Shown here piece by piece: positions 8,101 to 16,815 of a stretch of DNA of 58,157 nt. Position 1 is the stretch's first letter. Each line of letters opens with the position of its first letter. The position numbers were made by a program, and so were the translations under genes. The notes beneath the pieces are model-generated. The model did no database searches and was not told the DNA's origin. It saw nothing but the letters and a program-made list of their open reading frames with translations. The stretch is from an uncultured Clostridium sp. (GTDB lineage: Bacteria; Bacillota; Clostridia; Clostridiales; Clostridiaceae), in assembly GCA_900540255.1 (NCBI GenBank), contig UQFE01000017.1:1-58157 (forward strand), given 5' to 3'.

Positions 8101-9955
8101 GTTCAGCAATCCTTCCTTGTAATGCAAATATTTTATTAACTAAGTTAACTGCATCATCTATATATTCAGTTTCTTTTTTATTAAATCCAAAACCAAATTT
8201 ATATTCTGTTATATCTTCATTAATAGTAGTCCAACCTTCTGATATAAAGTATCCATATAATTTACATAAATCTTCATCTAATTTTATAAACCTATTTATT
8301 TTATTAGTTTGAAGATTATTACTTCCTATTTCGTACCAAATATGATTCTCATCATATCTTAAATGTTCTTCTTTCTTACAATATTCTAATAAATCATATG
8401 TAATATCACTTACAGCCTCTTTTGTTCTAGGATAAAGTATAAAATCGTTTTTTTCTAACTTATTAGCCTCTATCCATTCAGCCTTATATTCTTCATATGG
8501 TTTATTAATGCACCCTTCCTCAAAAGAGCACCCTTTTTTGTATACTACAGGTAGATTACTTCTATCTTGCCATTCTTTAGTACATTGAGAAGCCTTTATA
8601 GCTAACATTTTATGATCACTTGTTAACTTAACTTTTTCATTAGCACTTTCAATAGTTATTATTTTTTCTTTAATATCATATCTTAATAAATTTTCAACTA
8701 ACTGCAAATTACCATAAGCAGTGATAACTTCATCACCTATCTTAATATCTTCTATACTTTTGATTGAACCATTACTTAAAAGTATTTCTGTCCCTGGTAG
8801 AAAGCATCCTCTTCCTGGACCAGTTGGTATACCATGATCATTTGAATATTTAATAAAATCCCAAGTAATCAAGAAATAATCAACATATCCCATTTGATTA
8901 ATTACACTAAGCTCATAGCTTAATCTATCAACATATTCCTTTGCTTCCTCATTAGTTTCTGCAAAATTCTTTATATCTTGAACTTTAATTAATTTATCCT
9001 TAAATTGATCAAATACATCATATCTTTCAACTAGCCCTTCAAAACACACCTCTTCAAGATAATCAAAGTGAGTTTTATATTCCTGTGGAACTGGGAAGTT
9101 AGGTAACTTAGAAACATGGAACTCATAATCAAAATTACATTCATCAGCAATCTTAATTGTATTCTCCAATGCTTCAGGAACATAAGAGAACATATCCCAC
9201 ATTTCCTCTGGAGACTTTAAATAAAACTGATTTGAAGGATATCTTCTTCTATTTTGATCTTCCACAGTCTTACCTGTTTGAATACACATTAAAATATCAT
9301 GTGCCTTTGAATCCTCTTGATTAATATAATGGACATCATTAGTGGCAATTAAAGGAATTCCAGTTTCTCTAGATAATTTAATATTACCCTCTGTAACCTT
9401 TCTTTGCTCCTCCATTCCATGGTCTTGTATTTCTAAATAAAAACCATCTTTAAAAATATCCTTATACATTAAGGCAACTTCTTTTGACTTTTCATAGTCA
9501 TCATTTAATAAATTTTTTTGTACTTCTCCACCAAGACAAGCACTTAATGCAATTAAGCCTTCACTATGCTTTCTTAATAAATCATGGTCGACTCTCGGCT
9601 TATAGTAAAATCCATCAATTGATGCTGCTGATACTATTTTCATTAGATTTTCATAACCAACTTCATTTTTTACCAATAATACTAAGTGATATGTACCATT
9701 ATCCTTATCATTAATTTTAATATTCATTGACTTTCCAGCTACATATACTTCACATCCAAGTATAGGCTTAATTCCCTGTGCTATAGCCTCTTTGTAAAAT
9801 GCAACACAACCATACATAACACCATGATCAGTAATAGCTATGCTTTCCATTCCAAGCTCTTTTGCCCTACTAATAACCTTTTTAATCTTAGCCGAACTAT
9901 CAAGCAAGCTATATTCAGTATGTAAATGAAGATGACAGAACCTTTTCTTTTCCAA
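5129..9955 (-). CDS. dnaE: DNA polymerase III alpha subunit DnaE containing an intein
   Basis: 1608-aa precursor of a DnaE-type replicative polymerase; removal of a 424-aa intein (residues 384-807) leaves 1184 aa, a normal DnaE length. The N-terminal PHP domain begins HLHLHTEYSLLD (His9, His11). The polymerase core has GPGRG|SAAGS, where the intein is inserted, and the catalytic-Asp motif PDIDSDF. Tandem HhH and an OB fold (GGILAEVNQK, then EVVVFP) follow near the C-terminus. The start is TTG at 9953-9955 behind a GGGGGTG site; no better ATG exists nearby. In Firmicutes DnaE usually extends primers, mainly on the lagging strand, alongside PolC. It lies downstream of whiA but is separated by a repeat-rich 230-bp stretch. 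Both extein flanks are intact, so the gene should be functional only if splicing works. Confidence 0.95.
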   Translation of the reverse strand: MEKKRFCHLHLHTEYSLLDSSAKIKKVISRAKELGMESIAITDHGVMYGCVAFYKEAIAQGIKPILGCEVYVAGKSMNIKINDKDNGTYHLVLLVKNEVGYENLMKIVSAASIDGFYYKPRVDHDLLRKHSEGLIALSACLGGEVQKNLLNDDYEKSKEVALMYKDIFKDGFYLEIQDHGMEEQRKVTEGNIKLSRETGIPLIATNDVHYINQEDSKAHDILMCIQTGKTVEDQNRRRYPSNQFYLKSPEEMWDMFSYVPEALENTIKIADECNFDYEFHVSKLPNFPVPQEYKTHFDYLEEVCFEGLVERYDVFDQFKDKLIKVQDIKNFAETNEEAKEYVDRLSYELSVINQMGYVDYFLITWDFIKYSNDHGIPTGPGRGCFLPGTEILLSNGSIKSIEDIKIGDEVITAYGNLQLVENLLRYDIKEKIITIESANEKVKLTSDHKMLAIKASQCTKEWQDRSNLPVVYKKGCSFEEGCINKPYEEYKAEWIEANKLEKNDFILYPRTKEAVSDITYDLLEYCKKEEHLRYDENHIWYEIGSNNLQTNKINRFIKLDEDLCKLYGYFISEGWTTINEDITEYKFGFGFNKKETEYIDDAVNLVNKIFALQGRIAEHKTKEDTYVEFNSKVISEFLRQQCNKGANNKRIPYDVIKNTRDYNLKLLVANMFRGDGSYSDINCEEASFRIKYTTTSIELTRQLRMILARLGYWSTFKTRFKEQEQMHDEYSVCISGKQLLRWNDDFENYKIPVREQKFYRNDSFYMDDDYFYIKIKNKTEEEYTGKVYDLSVPGDTSYVANSMAVHNSAAGSIVAYTLGITKINPIKYSLLFERFLNPERVSMPDIDSDFCYERRQEVIDYVVDKYGVNNVSQIITFGTMAARLCLRDVGRAMNYSYAEVDRIAKMIPTMLGITIEKALDLNPELKAAYENEDRLKTLIDVSKTLEGLPRHSSTHAAGVVIASKPLVEYVPLQRNEDMIVTQFDMTTLEELGLLKMDFLGLRTLTVMSDTVKMIKENRGIDIDLDKIDFEDKNVYNMIGEGKTAGVFQLESPGMTSFMKELKPDCLEDIIAGISLYRPGPMSEIPRYIEGKRNKDSVHYETPELENILDVTYGVMVYQEQVMQIVRDLGGYSLGRSDMVRRAMSKKKHSVMEQERKNFIYGIVDKDGNVEVPGCLRNGISEKAANEIFDQMMDFASYAFNKSHAAAYAVIGYQTAYLMHYYPVETIAAMVNSVMGISEKVAHYTKFAESLGIQVLPPNINESYSKFTVKGNSIRFGLAAIKNVGLNVVDGIVEARKNKGKFESLVDFINKIDLSTINKRAIESLIKAGAFDEFKIFRSKLLAVYEKLMDSVASDKKRNIDGQISLFGMVDESIREPEVIYPDIKEFAKNNLLSMEKEMTGLYISGHPLDEYEKSLKMMTSTTIETIFQSYEAIMDGLGEDEHLIQDNQRVILGGILAEVNQKVTRNNSIMAFLKLEDLTGVIEVVVFPKTLEKTRNLINLDSMVIIKGRVSIKEDEEPKLICESIGPLEKINSDKVYIRVDDLQMAKFMKSQLVNITSQYKGDSALYVFTANDRKNYRMPRDMWVNLNSEVLFELKKIFGESNVKIVE
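7535..8806 (-). mobile_element. Intein with LAGLIDADG homing endonuclease in DnaE
   Basis: In-frame insertion of 424 codons in DnaE after GPGRG and before SAAGS. Block A starts at Cys384 (CFLPGTEILLSNG). Block B has T445-x-x-H448 (KLTSDHKMLA). The endonuclease helices are LYGYFISEGW and LLVANMFRGDG; their catalytic acids, Glu573 and Asp675, are both present. Block F is VYDLSVPGDTSYVAN, and block G ends HN at residue 807. The +1 extein residue is Ser808. All splicing residues (Cys1, TxxH, His-Asn, Ser+1) are in place, so splicing and homing activity are both plausible. Its base composition is as AT-rich as the host gene. Inteins are mobile at the DNA level by homing into intein-free dnaE alleles. 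Confidence 0.95.
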
Positions 9956-9969
9956 TAAAACACCCCCGT

Positions 9970-10193
9970 TTAAATTAGTTTGGAGTTTAGAGTTAGTAGT
10001 TGTGGATGAAATTCCGTAAGGAATTTCTTTAAATTATATTTTCTAAAATTCAGCTTAGATAAATTTTTTCCTTAACTTGCAACTTGCAACTTTTCACTTG
10101 TCAGTTGCCACTTGAAACTTGAAACTGAATACTTCTTAAACTGAATTTTCTCCTTAACTCCTAACTACTCACTACTAACTCCTAACTAACTAA
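9970..10193. repeat. MITE-like imperfect inverted-repeat element between whiA and dnaE
   Basis: The stretch is nested and symmetrical. The outer arms are TTAGTTTGGAGTTTAGAGTT-like (9975-10005) and its inverse, CTAACTCCTAACTAACTA-like (10151-10193). Inside lie AAAATTCAG (10045-10053) and the inverse CTGAATTTT (10141-10149). At 10008-10027 is a perfect GAAATTCC-GTAA-GGAATTTC hairpin. The centre has short tandem repeats of ACTTGCA and CTTGAAA. The outer right arm supplies the whiA stop codon. Its regular structure differs from other gaps here and resembles dispersed non-coding repeats of clostridial genomes; that identity is inference. Confidence 0.55.
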
Positions 10194-11140
10194 TAGTTTC
10201 CGCTTCTTATTTCTTCAGCTATTTTTTCTATTTTTCTTAATCTATGATTTATTCCTGATTTACCTACTGGAGGATCTAGCATTTCTCCTAATTCCTTAAG
10301 TGATTCATCAGGATAACTTAATCTAAGCTCTGCAACTTCTTGAAGATTTTTAGGCAACCTTTGAAGCCCTATACTACTTTGAATAAGTTTTATACTTTCA
10401 ACCTGTCTAACTGCAGCATTAACTGTTTTACTTAAATTAGCCGTTTCACAATTAACAAGTCTATTTACGTTATTTCTCATTTCCTTCATTATTCTTATAT
10501 TTTCTAATTCAAGTAATGAAGTATGAGCTCCTACTATATTTAAAAGGTCAACTATTTGTTCCCCTTCCTTGATATATATTATAAAACTATTTTTTCTTTG
10601 AATAACCTTAGAATTTAATCCAAAAGAATTAATTAGCTTACATAAATCAATTGCATATTCTTCACTATGAGTTACAAACTCTAAATGATATGTCTTTTCA
10701 GGATTAGTTACACTTCCACCACCAATAAAAGCTCCCCTTATATAGGCCTTCTTATACTCCTCAGTCTTTACCATTTCTGGGTCAATTTTATAATCAATAG
10801 TTAGTACTCCATCTATTTCTTTGAAAATTCCTGTTTCCTGAAGTAAATCCCTAACCCCCATCTCTTCATCTATTAAAACCATATAAATATTATTCTTCTT
10901 TAATGAATTGCTCTTCTTAACCATTAATTTAGAATGTATATCAAAGTGTTCCTTTAGTATAGTGAATATATGTCTTGCTGAAGCTGGATTTTCTGTTGTA
11001 ATTCTAAAGCTAAGACCTTTTCCACTAAATCCTATTGTTCCACTACCTTTCATTATTGCTGAAAGCTCTGCTAATGCTTCCTCCTTAGATATATCTGTAT
11101 ATCTGCATATTTCTCCTTTTACTTTCGCTGAAAACGACAT
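10190..11140 (-). CDS. whiA: DNA-binding protein WhiA
   Basis: 316-aa WhiA family protein: an N-terminal domain with a degenerate LAGLIDADG homing-endonuclease fold (AYIRGAFIGGGSVTNP around residue 135) and a C-terminal helix-turn-helix (SYPDESLKELGEMLDPPVGKSG...RKIEKIAEEI). In Streptomyces it is a sporulation regulator; in Bacillus it influences cell division and chromosome segregation. It belongs to the conserved rapZ-yvcK-whiA cluster. The start is ATG behind TTAGGAG. The stop codon lies inside the inverted-repeat element that follows, so the extreme C-terminus may have been set by that insertion. Confidence 0.95.
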   Translation of the reverse strand: MSFSAKVKGEICRYTDISKEEALAELSAIMKGSGTIGFSGKGLSFRITTENPASARHIFTILKEHFDIHSKLMVKKSNSLKKNNIYMVLIDEEMGVRDLLQETGIFKEIDGVLTIDYKIDPEMVKTEEYKKAYIRGAFIGGGSVTNPEKTYHLEFVTHSEEYAIDLCKLINSFGLNSKVIQRKNSFIIYIKEGEQIVDLLNIVGAHTSLLELENIRIMKEMRNNVNRLVNCETANLSKTVNAAVRQVESIKLIQSSIGLQRLPKNLQEVAELRLSYPDESLKELGEMLDPPVGKSGINHRLRKIEKIAEEIRSGNY

Positions 11141-11352
11141 AAATTTTTTCTCCTAACTAACTATAAATATATCTATTATTATATCATAAACTGTGCCGTA
11201 TGTATCATACTATAATATTGGAAAATTGTTAATGCTAATTATAGTTTTTTTAATAATATTTGCTAAATAAATTAAATATTTATTGTTAAATTTGATATTT
11301 TATATTATTGCCTTATTTACAATTAAACTTATACTAACATTTTAAAATATAC

Positions 11353-11410
11353 AAAAAGTTAGTATAGCAAACTCTTGTCCATTAATTAAACTTAGCTTAC
11401 TTATACTAAC
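11353..11410 (-). terminator. Possible long-loop terminator after yvcK
   Basis: GTTAGTATA (11402-11410, minus) pairs with TATACTAAC (11358-11366) across a 35-nt loop and is followed by T5 on the minus strand. A further TATACTAAC copy lies at 11331-11339, so this may instead be a repeat-derived regulatory hairpin in the whiA leader. Confidence 0.4.
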
Positions 11411-11418
11411 CCTTAAAT

Positions 11419-12741
11419 TTAATTTTTCTTTATTTTTTTGGAAACATACATATATTCCATAATCCTTTTTTTATCATATAATAACTTTTTATCAAGTATA
11501 GTTGTCATTAAAACTTGCGCTAAATGTTCTGAATCATGCTTTACATATCCCTTAGTTATTTTAACTAAATCTGTTTCCACAATCTCAACACCTAATCCTT
11601 TTATATTTTCATAATCTAATTCAACTAATTCGGAACCTTCTTTTAAATATCTTTCTTTTATTTCATTAGGAATCGTCCCATTATTTGCAATGACATATTC
11701 AATACTATTTTTACCGCTATACTTCATTAATGTTTTTATATGATCAGATACTGCAAAATTATCTGTTTCTCCTGGTTGAGTCATTACATTAGAAATATAA
11801 ATCTTAATTGCATCGCTTTTATTTATACATTCAACAATATCCTCAACTAAAAGATTAGGTATTATGCTAGTATAAAGACTTCCTGGCCCCATTACTATTG
11901 CATCAGCTTCGTTAATTGCCATTAATGCATCTAATAGTGGCAGTGCCTTTTTAGGATTTATTCTAAGCTCTTTTATTTTGCTTTTTTGCTTAACTACTTC
12001 ATCTGGAATTATAGATTCACCCTCTACTATATTTCCATTTTCAAGCTCTGCTATAAGCTTCATATCATCAAGAGTAACAGGTAATACCTTTCCTGTTACA
12101 GCAAGTACTGAGCTCATCTTTTGAACTGCTGATTCAAAACTATCACTTATTCCATCCATAGCAGCTAAAAATAAATTACCAAAGCTTTGTCCCTTTAAAG
12201 AACCTTCTGTAAATCTATATTGAAGTAAATCTTCCATTATAGGCTCTGTATCAGCTAATGCCAAAATACAGTTACGTATGTCACCTGGAGGAAGCATTCC
12301 AAGGTCTGCTCTAAGCTTTCCTGAACCTCCTCCATCATCTCCAACTGTTACTATTGCTGTTATATTATTAGTATATAACTTAAGTCCTCTTAACATTGTA
12401 GATAAACCAGTCCCCCCGCCAATAACAACAATTTTAGGACCGCCTACATGAACTCTTTTTTCCTCAACTAAATCTTCAATACTTTTATCATTAATAGTTA
12501 TTTTTATCTTTTCATTATTTATTAACGAAATAAAAGATTTTATAAATTCAGATACTGATATATAAATCATTACCAATCCTATAAAAGTTAAAAATAAGTA
12601 TAATAACTTAATTGATAAATTATGCTCATGCTTTGAAAAAATCTCAACTATACCTATTACTGATAAAATCATACCAATGACCCCTAGAAATATCCACCTT
12701 TTAATTTTGGTTCCAGGCTTCATGAAAAAATCCATTATCAT
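11419..12741 (-). CDS. yvcK: YvcK/MgfK family gluconeogenesis factor, membrane-anchored form
   Basis: 440-aa protein of the CofD-related YvcK family, required in Bacillus for growth and correct PBP1 localisation on gluconeogenic carbon sources; it binds UDP-sugars. The family core begins at [17 protein letters not shown] and includes [13 protein letters not shown] and PPGDIRNC. Unlike the roughly 317-aa Bacillus protein it has an N-terminal extension of about 100 residues with two hydrophobic segments (about 16-33 and 44-65). That suggests tethering to the membrane, as seen in many clostridial homologues. The start ATG overlaps the rapZ stop in an ATGA junction, indicating translational coupling. 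Confidence 0.92.
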   Translation of the reverse strand: MIMDFFMKPGTKIKRWIFLGVIGMILSVIGIVEIFSKHEHNLSIKLLYLFLTFIGLVMIYISVSEFIKSFISLINNEKIKITINDKSIEDLVEEKRVHVGGPKIVVIGGGTGLSTMLRGLKLYTNNITAIVTVGDDGGGSGKLRADLGMLPPGDIRNCILALADTEPIMEDLLQYRFTEGSLKGQSFGNLFLAAMDGISDSFESAVQKMSSVLAVTGKVLPVTLDDMKLIAELENGNIVEGESIIPDEVVKQKSKIKELRINPKKALPLLDALMAINEADAIVMGPGSLYTSIIPNLLVEDIVECINKSDAIKIYISNVMTQPGETDNFAVSDHIKTLMKYSGKNSIEYVIANNGTIPNEIKERYLKEGSELVELDYENIKGLGVEIVETDLVKITKGYVKHDSEHLAQVLMTTILDKKLLYDKKRIMEYMYVSKKIKKN

Positions 12742-13622
12742 AGTTTTTTATCCCCTTTATGAACATCCTCTTTAATATCTCTATGTTCTATATAAACATC
12801 ATAATTTTTTTCATGTAAGTTTTGATATATTTCATTTGCTATTGCAACTGATCTATGTCTTCCTCCAGTACATCCTATTGCAATAATAAGTTGTCTTTTT
12901 CCTTCCTTTTTATAGTTTGGAATTAAGAATTCTAGCATATCAGTTAATTTACCTAAAAACTCTTTAGTTTCATCTTGCCCAAGTACATAATCCCTAACAG
13001 GTGCATCTAATCCTGAAAATGGCTTTAATTCTGGTATGTAAAATGGATTTGGTATAAATCTAACATCAAAAACTAAATCTGAATCAACAGGTATTCCATA
13101 TTTAAATCCAAAACTCAATACTGTAATTGACATTTGCTTTTCTGGAATTTTTTCATCTCCAAAATATTTAGTCATTTCTTCTCTTAAATCACCAATTTTA
13201 TACTTCGATGTATCTATAATTATATCTGATTTATCTTTAACTTCCCTTAATTTATTTCTTTCAAGCTCAATACCAGTTATAACTCTTCCACCACCTGATA
13301 ACGGATGACTTCTTCTTTTTTCTTTAAATCTTTTTACTAATACTTCATCAGAAGCATCTAAAAATAATATTTCATACTTAAATTGTTGCTTTTCTAATTC
13401 TTTTAAACTTTGGAATAAATCATTAAAGAATACCCCACCTCTTATATCAATTACTAATGCAACCTTATTTATCTTTCCATCACTTTGCAAACATACATCT
13501 GCAAATTTTGTTATTAATGTTGGTGGAAGGTTATCTACGCAAAAATATCCCATATCCTCTAAACTTTTAGTTGCTTCTGATTTACCAGCACCTGATAATC
13601 CTGTAACTATAATAAATCTCAT
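12738..13622 (-). CDS. rapZ: RapZ/YvcJ family nucleotide-binding protein
   Basis: 294 aa. Walker A GLSGAGKS at 8-15, a Walker B-like [10 protein letters not shown], and the conserved C-terminal [15 protein letters not shown]. In enterobacteria RapZ is an RNase E adaptor controlling GlmZ and so amino-sugar synthesis; in Firmicutes YvcJ hydrolyses GTP and its targets are less clear. The start is ATG behind GGAGGT. It overlaps yvcK by 4 bp and precedes whiA in a cluster conserved across Firmicutes. murB lies 178 bp upstream, beyond a terminator, so rapZ probably starts its own transcript. Confidence 0.94.
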   Translation of the reverse strand: MRFIIVTGLSGAGKSEATKSLEDMGYFCVDNLPPTLITKFADVCLQSDGKINKVALVIDIRGGVFFNDLFQSLKELEKQQFKYEILFLDASDEVLVKRFKEKRRSHPLSGGGRVITGIELERNKLREVKDKSDIIIDTSKYKIGDLREEMTKYFGDEKIPEKQMSITVLSFGFKYGIPVDSDLVFDVRFIPNPFYIPELKPFSGLDAPVRDYVLGQDETKEFLGKLTDMLEFLIPNYKKEGKRQLIIAIGCTGGRHRSVAIANEIYQNLHEKNYDVYIEHRDIKEDVHKGDKKL

Positions 13623-13743
13623 ATAATACCTCCAAACTATTAATTTTAATAATATTCAACTTATATATTATACCTTTTTATAAGCACTCATTGTTATTAT
13701 ATACCAAGGTCATATAATAATAAACACATCTTATATTTCAAGT

Positions 13744-13792
13744 TAAAAAATAGGAATACACATTTATAAAAACTTATATTGTGTATTCCTTT
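13744..13792 (-). terminator. Terminator of murB
   Basis: AGGAATACAC / GTGTATTCCT stem (13752-13790) with a 19-nt loop and a TATTTTTT tract on the minus strand, just after the murB stop. Confidence 0.75.
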
Positions 13793-13800
13793 AATATTTT

Positions 13801-14715
13801 TTATTCTTCTCCAATAATTCTAACTTCAGGATGAAGATCAACTCCAAATTGCTTTTTAACTTCATCTTGTATATGTTTTATTAAATCAGTTATATCCTTA
13901 GCTGTTGCATTTCCCTTATTTATTACAAATCCAGAATGCTTTTCTGAAACAGCTGCTCCACCTATTGAATATCCCTTTAATCCAGCATCTTGAATAAGCT
14001 TTCCTGCAAAATATCCAGTTGGTCTCTTAAACGTACTTCCTGCTGATGGATATTCAAGTGGTTGCTTTGATTCCCTTTTGTTAGTTAAATCTTCTATTAA
14101 TTCCTTTATTGTCTTTACTTGACCCTTTTCTAATTTAAATACAGCTGATAATACTGTATATCCTTTTTTCATTACTAATGATGATCTATATCCAAAATCT
14201 AATTCTTCTCTTGAAAGTCTTATGATATTGCAATTTTCATCTATAACTTCAGCACTTTCAATTACTTTTGATATTTCTCCATCATAAGCTCCAGCATTCA
14301 TAAATACAGCTCCACCTATAGTTCCTGGAATTCCACATGCAAATTCAAAACCAGTTAATGAATTTTCTATAGCCTTATCTGAAACTTCTTTTAACATAAC
14401 TCCACATTCAGCTTCTATCTTTTCTCCATCAACATAAATGTTTTTAACATTCTTTAATGAAAGTACAACTCCTCTAAAACCACCATCTCTAACTAATATA
14501 TTAGAACCATTTCCAATTAAGTAAAAAGGAATATTATTTTCCTTGCAAATTTTAATACTTTTAATTACTTGCTCCTTTGAATTTGGAATTAATAATATAT
14601 CTGCTGGTCCTCCAACTTTAAAATTAACATATTCACTTAATTTTTCATCTATTTTAATATCATTTATATCGTAAAATTCATTAAATAATCCTACAAATTT
14701 GTTGTATTTATTCAT
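13801..14715 (-). CDS. murB: UDP-N-acetylenolpyruvoylglucosamine reductase
   Basis: FAD/NADPH enzyme that reduces the enolpyruvyl ether to UDP-MurNAc, the second committed step of peptidoglycan precursor synthesis. 304 aa, type IIb length. FAD-binding motifs include [28 protein letters not shown] and the [18 protein letters not shown] loop. The catalytic region [11 protein letters not shown] supplies the proton-donor Ser, and the final HPEVRIIGE holds the conserved Glu. The start is ATG behind AAGGAG. uvrC lies 79 bp upstream, in the same direction and probably co-transcribed. The downstream terminator separates it from rapZ. Confidence 0.97.
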   Translation of the reverse strand: MNKYNKFVGLFNEFYDINDIKIDEKLSEYVNFKVGGPADILLIPNSKEQVIKSIKICKENNIPFYLIGNGSNILVRDGGFRGVVLSLKNVKNIYVDGEKIEAECGVMLKEVSDKAIENSLTGFEFACGIPGTIGGAVFMNAGAYDGEISKVIESAEVIDENCNIIRLSREELDFGYRSSLVMKKGYTVLSAVFKLEKGQVKTIKELIEDLTNKRESKQPLEYPSAGSTFKRPTGYFAGKLIQDAGLKGYSIGGAAVSEKHSGFVINKGNATAKDITDLIKHIQDEVKKQFGVDLHPEVRIIGEE

Positions 14716-14794
14716 GATAAGCTCCTTAAAATTATAAAATATTTACAATTTAATAGTATAAATTAATTTATACTATTAAACAAGTGATTTATTC

Positions 14795-16660
14795 TTAATT
14801 ATTACCATTAAAATAATTATAAATACTTTCTGCTGATTTTTTATCAATTGATTGTGTTTCTAATAACTCTTGCATTGATGCTTTCTTTATATTATCAATA
14901 CTTCCAAATTTCACTAATAATGCTCTTCTTCTCTTTTCACCAACATAAGGTATATCATCTAAAACAGAATGTAATGTTCTCTTATCTCTTAAGCTTCTAT
15001 GATAAGTTATAGCAAATCTGTGAACTTCATCTTGTATTCTTCTAATTAATTGCATTAAATTTGAGCCTTTATTAATAATAAGTTCATTATTATTATATAT
15101 AATTCCTCTTGTTTGGTGTTTATCATCTTTAACTAATCCGCAAACAGGAATATCTATATTTAAAGATTGTAAGACTTCTAATGCAACATTAACCTGTCCT
15201 TTTCCACCATCCATCATTATTAAATCAGGAAATGTTGAAAACTTACCTGCTGATAACTTTAAATCTCTTTGCTGAATTGCCTTAATTTCATCTAATCCAT
15301 GATTAAATCTTCTAGTCAATATTTCACGCATACTATCATAATCATTTGCACCCTTAACAGTTTTTATTTTAAATCTCCTATAATCACTATTTTTAGCTCT
15401 TCCTTCTTCAAATACAATCATTGTTCCAACAGAATCAACCCCTTGTATATTGGAAATATCATAAGCTTCTATTCTTTGTGGACATTCTTCTAATTCTAAC
15501 AAGTCTTGAAGCTCTAATAATGAAATTCTGTTGATTTCTTTATCCTTTAAATATTTATCTTTAAACTTTTCTAAAGTAATTCTTGCATTGTTTTTAACCA
15601 TTTCAAGCATTTCTTTTTTTTGCCCCTTTTGAGGCACCTTAATCCACACTTTTGACCCTCTTTTTATTGTTAAATATTCTTCCATTAAGTCAAAATTATC
15701 AATTTGTGGAACATATATTGCTTTAGGAATTTTAGCTGTTCCTCCATAAAATGATCCTATAAAATCTTCTATTATTTCACCAATGCCTTCATTTGCTGTG
15801 TTTTCAAATATAAAATGTTCTCTTCCAATTACCTTTCCATCCCTTGAGAAAAATACTTGAATACAACTATCTTTTTCATCTTGTTCTATATTGATGAAAT
15901 CTTCATCACCTTCCATGGTTTTAAATATCTTTTGTTTTTCTGCTATTGCATTTATAGATAATATTTTGTCTCTCAATGATGCAGCTTTTTCAAATTCTAG
16001 TTCTTCCGCAGCCTTTTCCATATCAGATTTAAGCATTTTAGTAATATATGTTTCTTTTCCACTTAAAATATCTATTATATCATTAATCATTTTCCCATAT
16101 TCTTCTTTACTAATATGCCCTCCACATGGCCCAAGGCACTTTTTTATATGATAATTTAAACAGGGTCTAACCTTTTCACCATTTTCTTTTATTACTAATT
16201 TACAATTTCTCAAAGGAAATATCTTATATATTAAATCAAGGGTTTCATAAACGGCACTTCCATTTGTATATGGCCCAAAATATTTACTTCCATCCTTTGC
16301 AAATCTTCTCGTAACAAATACTCTTGGATAATCATCATTTACAGTTATCTTTATAAAAGGATAAAATTTATCATCCTTTAACAAAATATTATACTTAGGA
16401 CTGTACTTTTTTATTAAATTACATTCTAAAATTAATGCTTCCATTTCAGAATCTGTAACAATATACTCAAATTCAGCAATATTTTTTACCATTACTTTTA
16501 CTTTTTCTGAATGGTTTTTAGATTTTTGAAAATAACTTTTTACTCTATTTTTTAAAACCTTTGCTTTTCCAACATAAATTACTTCACCCAAAGAATTTTT
16601 CATTAAATATACACCAGGCTTATCTGGTAAATTCTTTATATGATATTCAAAATCAAACAT
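14795..16660 (-). CDS. uvrC: UvrABC system protein C
   Basis: Nucleotide-excision-repair nuclease that makes both incisions around a UvrB-marked lesion; 621 aa. N-terminal GIY-YIG domain (PGVYLMKN...EVIYVGKA), a Cys cluster around residue 170 (CLNYHIKKCLGPCGG), a UvrB-interacting UVR region (about 200-235), an RNase H-like 5' nuclease domain (DISNIQGVDSVGTMIVFEEG) and C-terminal HhH motifs (IPYVGEKRRRALLVKFGS). A GTG three codons upstream is possible, but AAAGGAG is correctly spaced for the ATG at 16660. uvrB and uvrA lie elsewhere in this window. Confidence 0.96.
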   Translation of the reverse strand: MFDFEYHIKNLPDKPGVYLMKNSLGEVIYVGKAKVLKNRVKSYFQKSKNHSEKVKVMVKNIAEFEYIVTDSEMEALILECNLIKKYSPKYNILLKDDKFYPFIKITVNDDYPRVFVTRRFAKDGSKYFGPYTNGSAVYETLDLIYKIFPLRNCKLVIKENGEKVRPCLNYHIKKCLGPCGGHISKEEYGKMINDIIDILSGKETYITKMLKSDMEKAAEELEFEKAASLRDKILSINAIAEKQKIFKTMEGDEDFINIEQDEKDSCIQVFFSRDGKVIGREHFIFENTANEGIGEIIEDFIGSFYGGTAKIPKAIYVPQIDNFDLMEEYLTIKRGSKVWIKVPQKGQKKEMLEMVKNNARITLEKFKDKYLKDKEINRISLLELQDLLELEECPQRIEAYDISNIQGVDSVGTMIVFEEGRAKNSDYRRFKIKTVKGANDYDSMREILTRRFNHGLDEIKAIQQRDLKLSAGKFSTFPDLIMMDGGKGQVNVALEVLQSLNIDIPVCGLVKDDKHQTRGIIYNNNELIINKGSNLMQLIRRIQDEVHRFAITYHRSLRDKRTLHSVLDDIPYVGEKRRRALLVKFGSIDNIKKASMQELLETQSIDKKSAESIYNYFNGNN

Positions 16661-16815
16661 TATTTGCACACTCCTTTCTTTAGTTTTAATTATATTAATA
16701 AATAAGAGTTAAAAGGTAATAAGCAAATTATCTTTTTAGTTACTTACTAAATATGCTTACTTCCCCCTTAACTCCTATTATAGAAATTTCCTTTATTGAA
16801 GGATTTATTTAAAAT

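Noticed and set aside
7535..8806. Reading the DnaE insertion as a frameshift or assembly artefact
   Set aside because: The insertion is exactly in frame and carries all intein blocks with correct splice residues.
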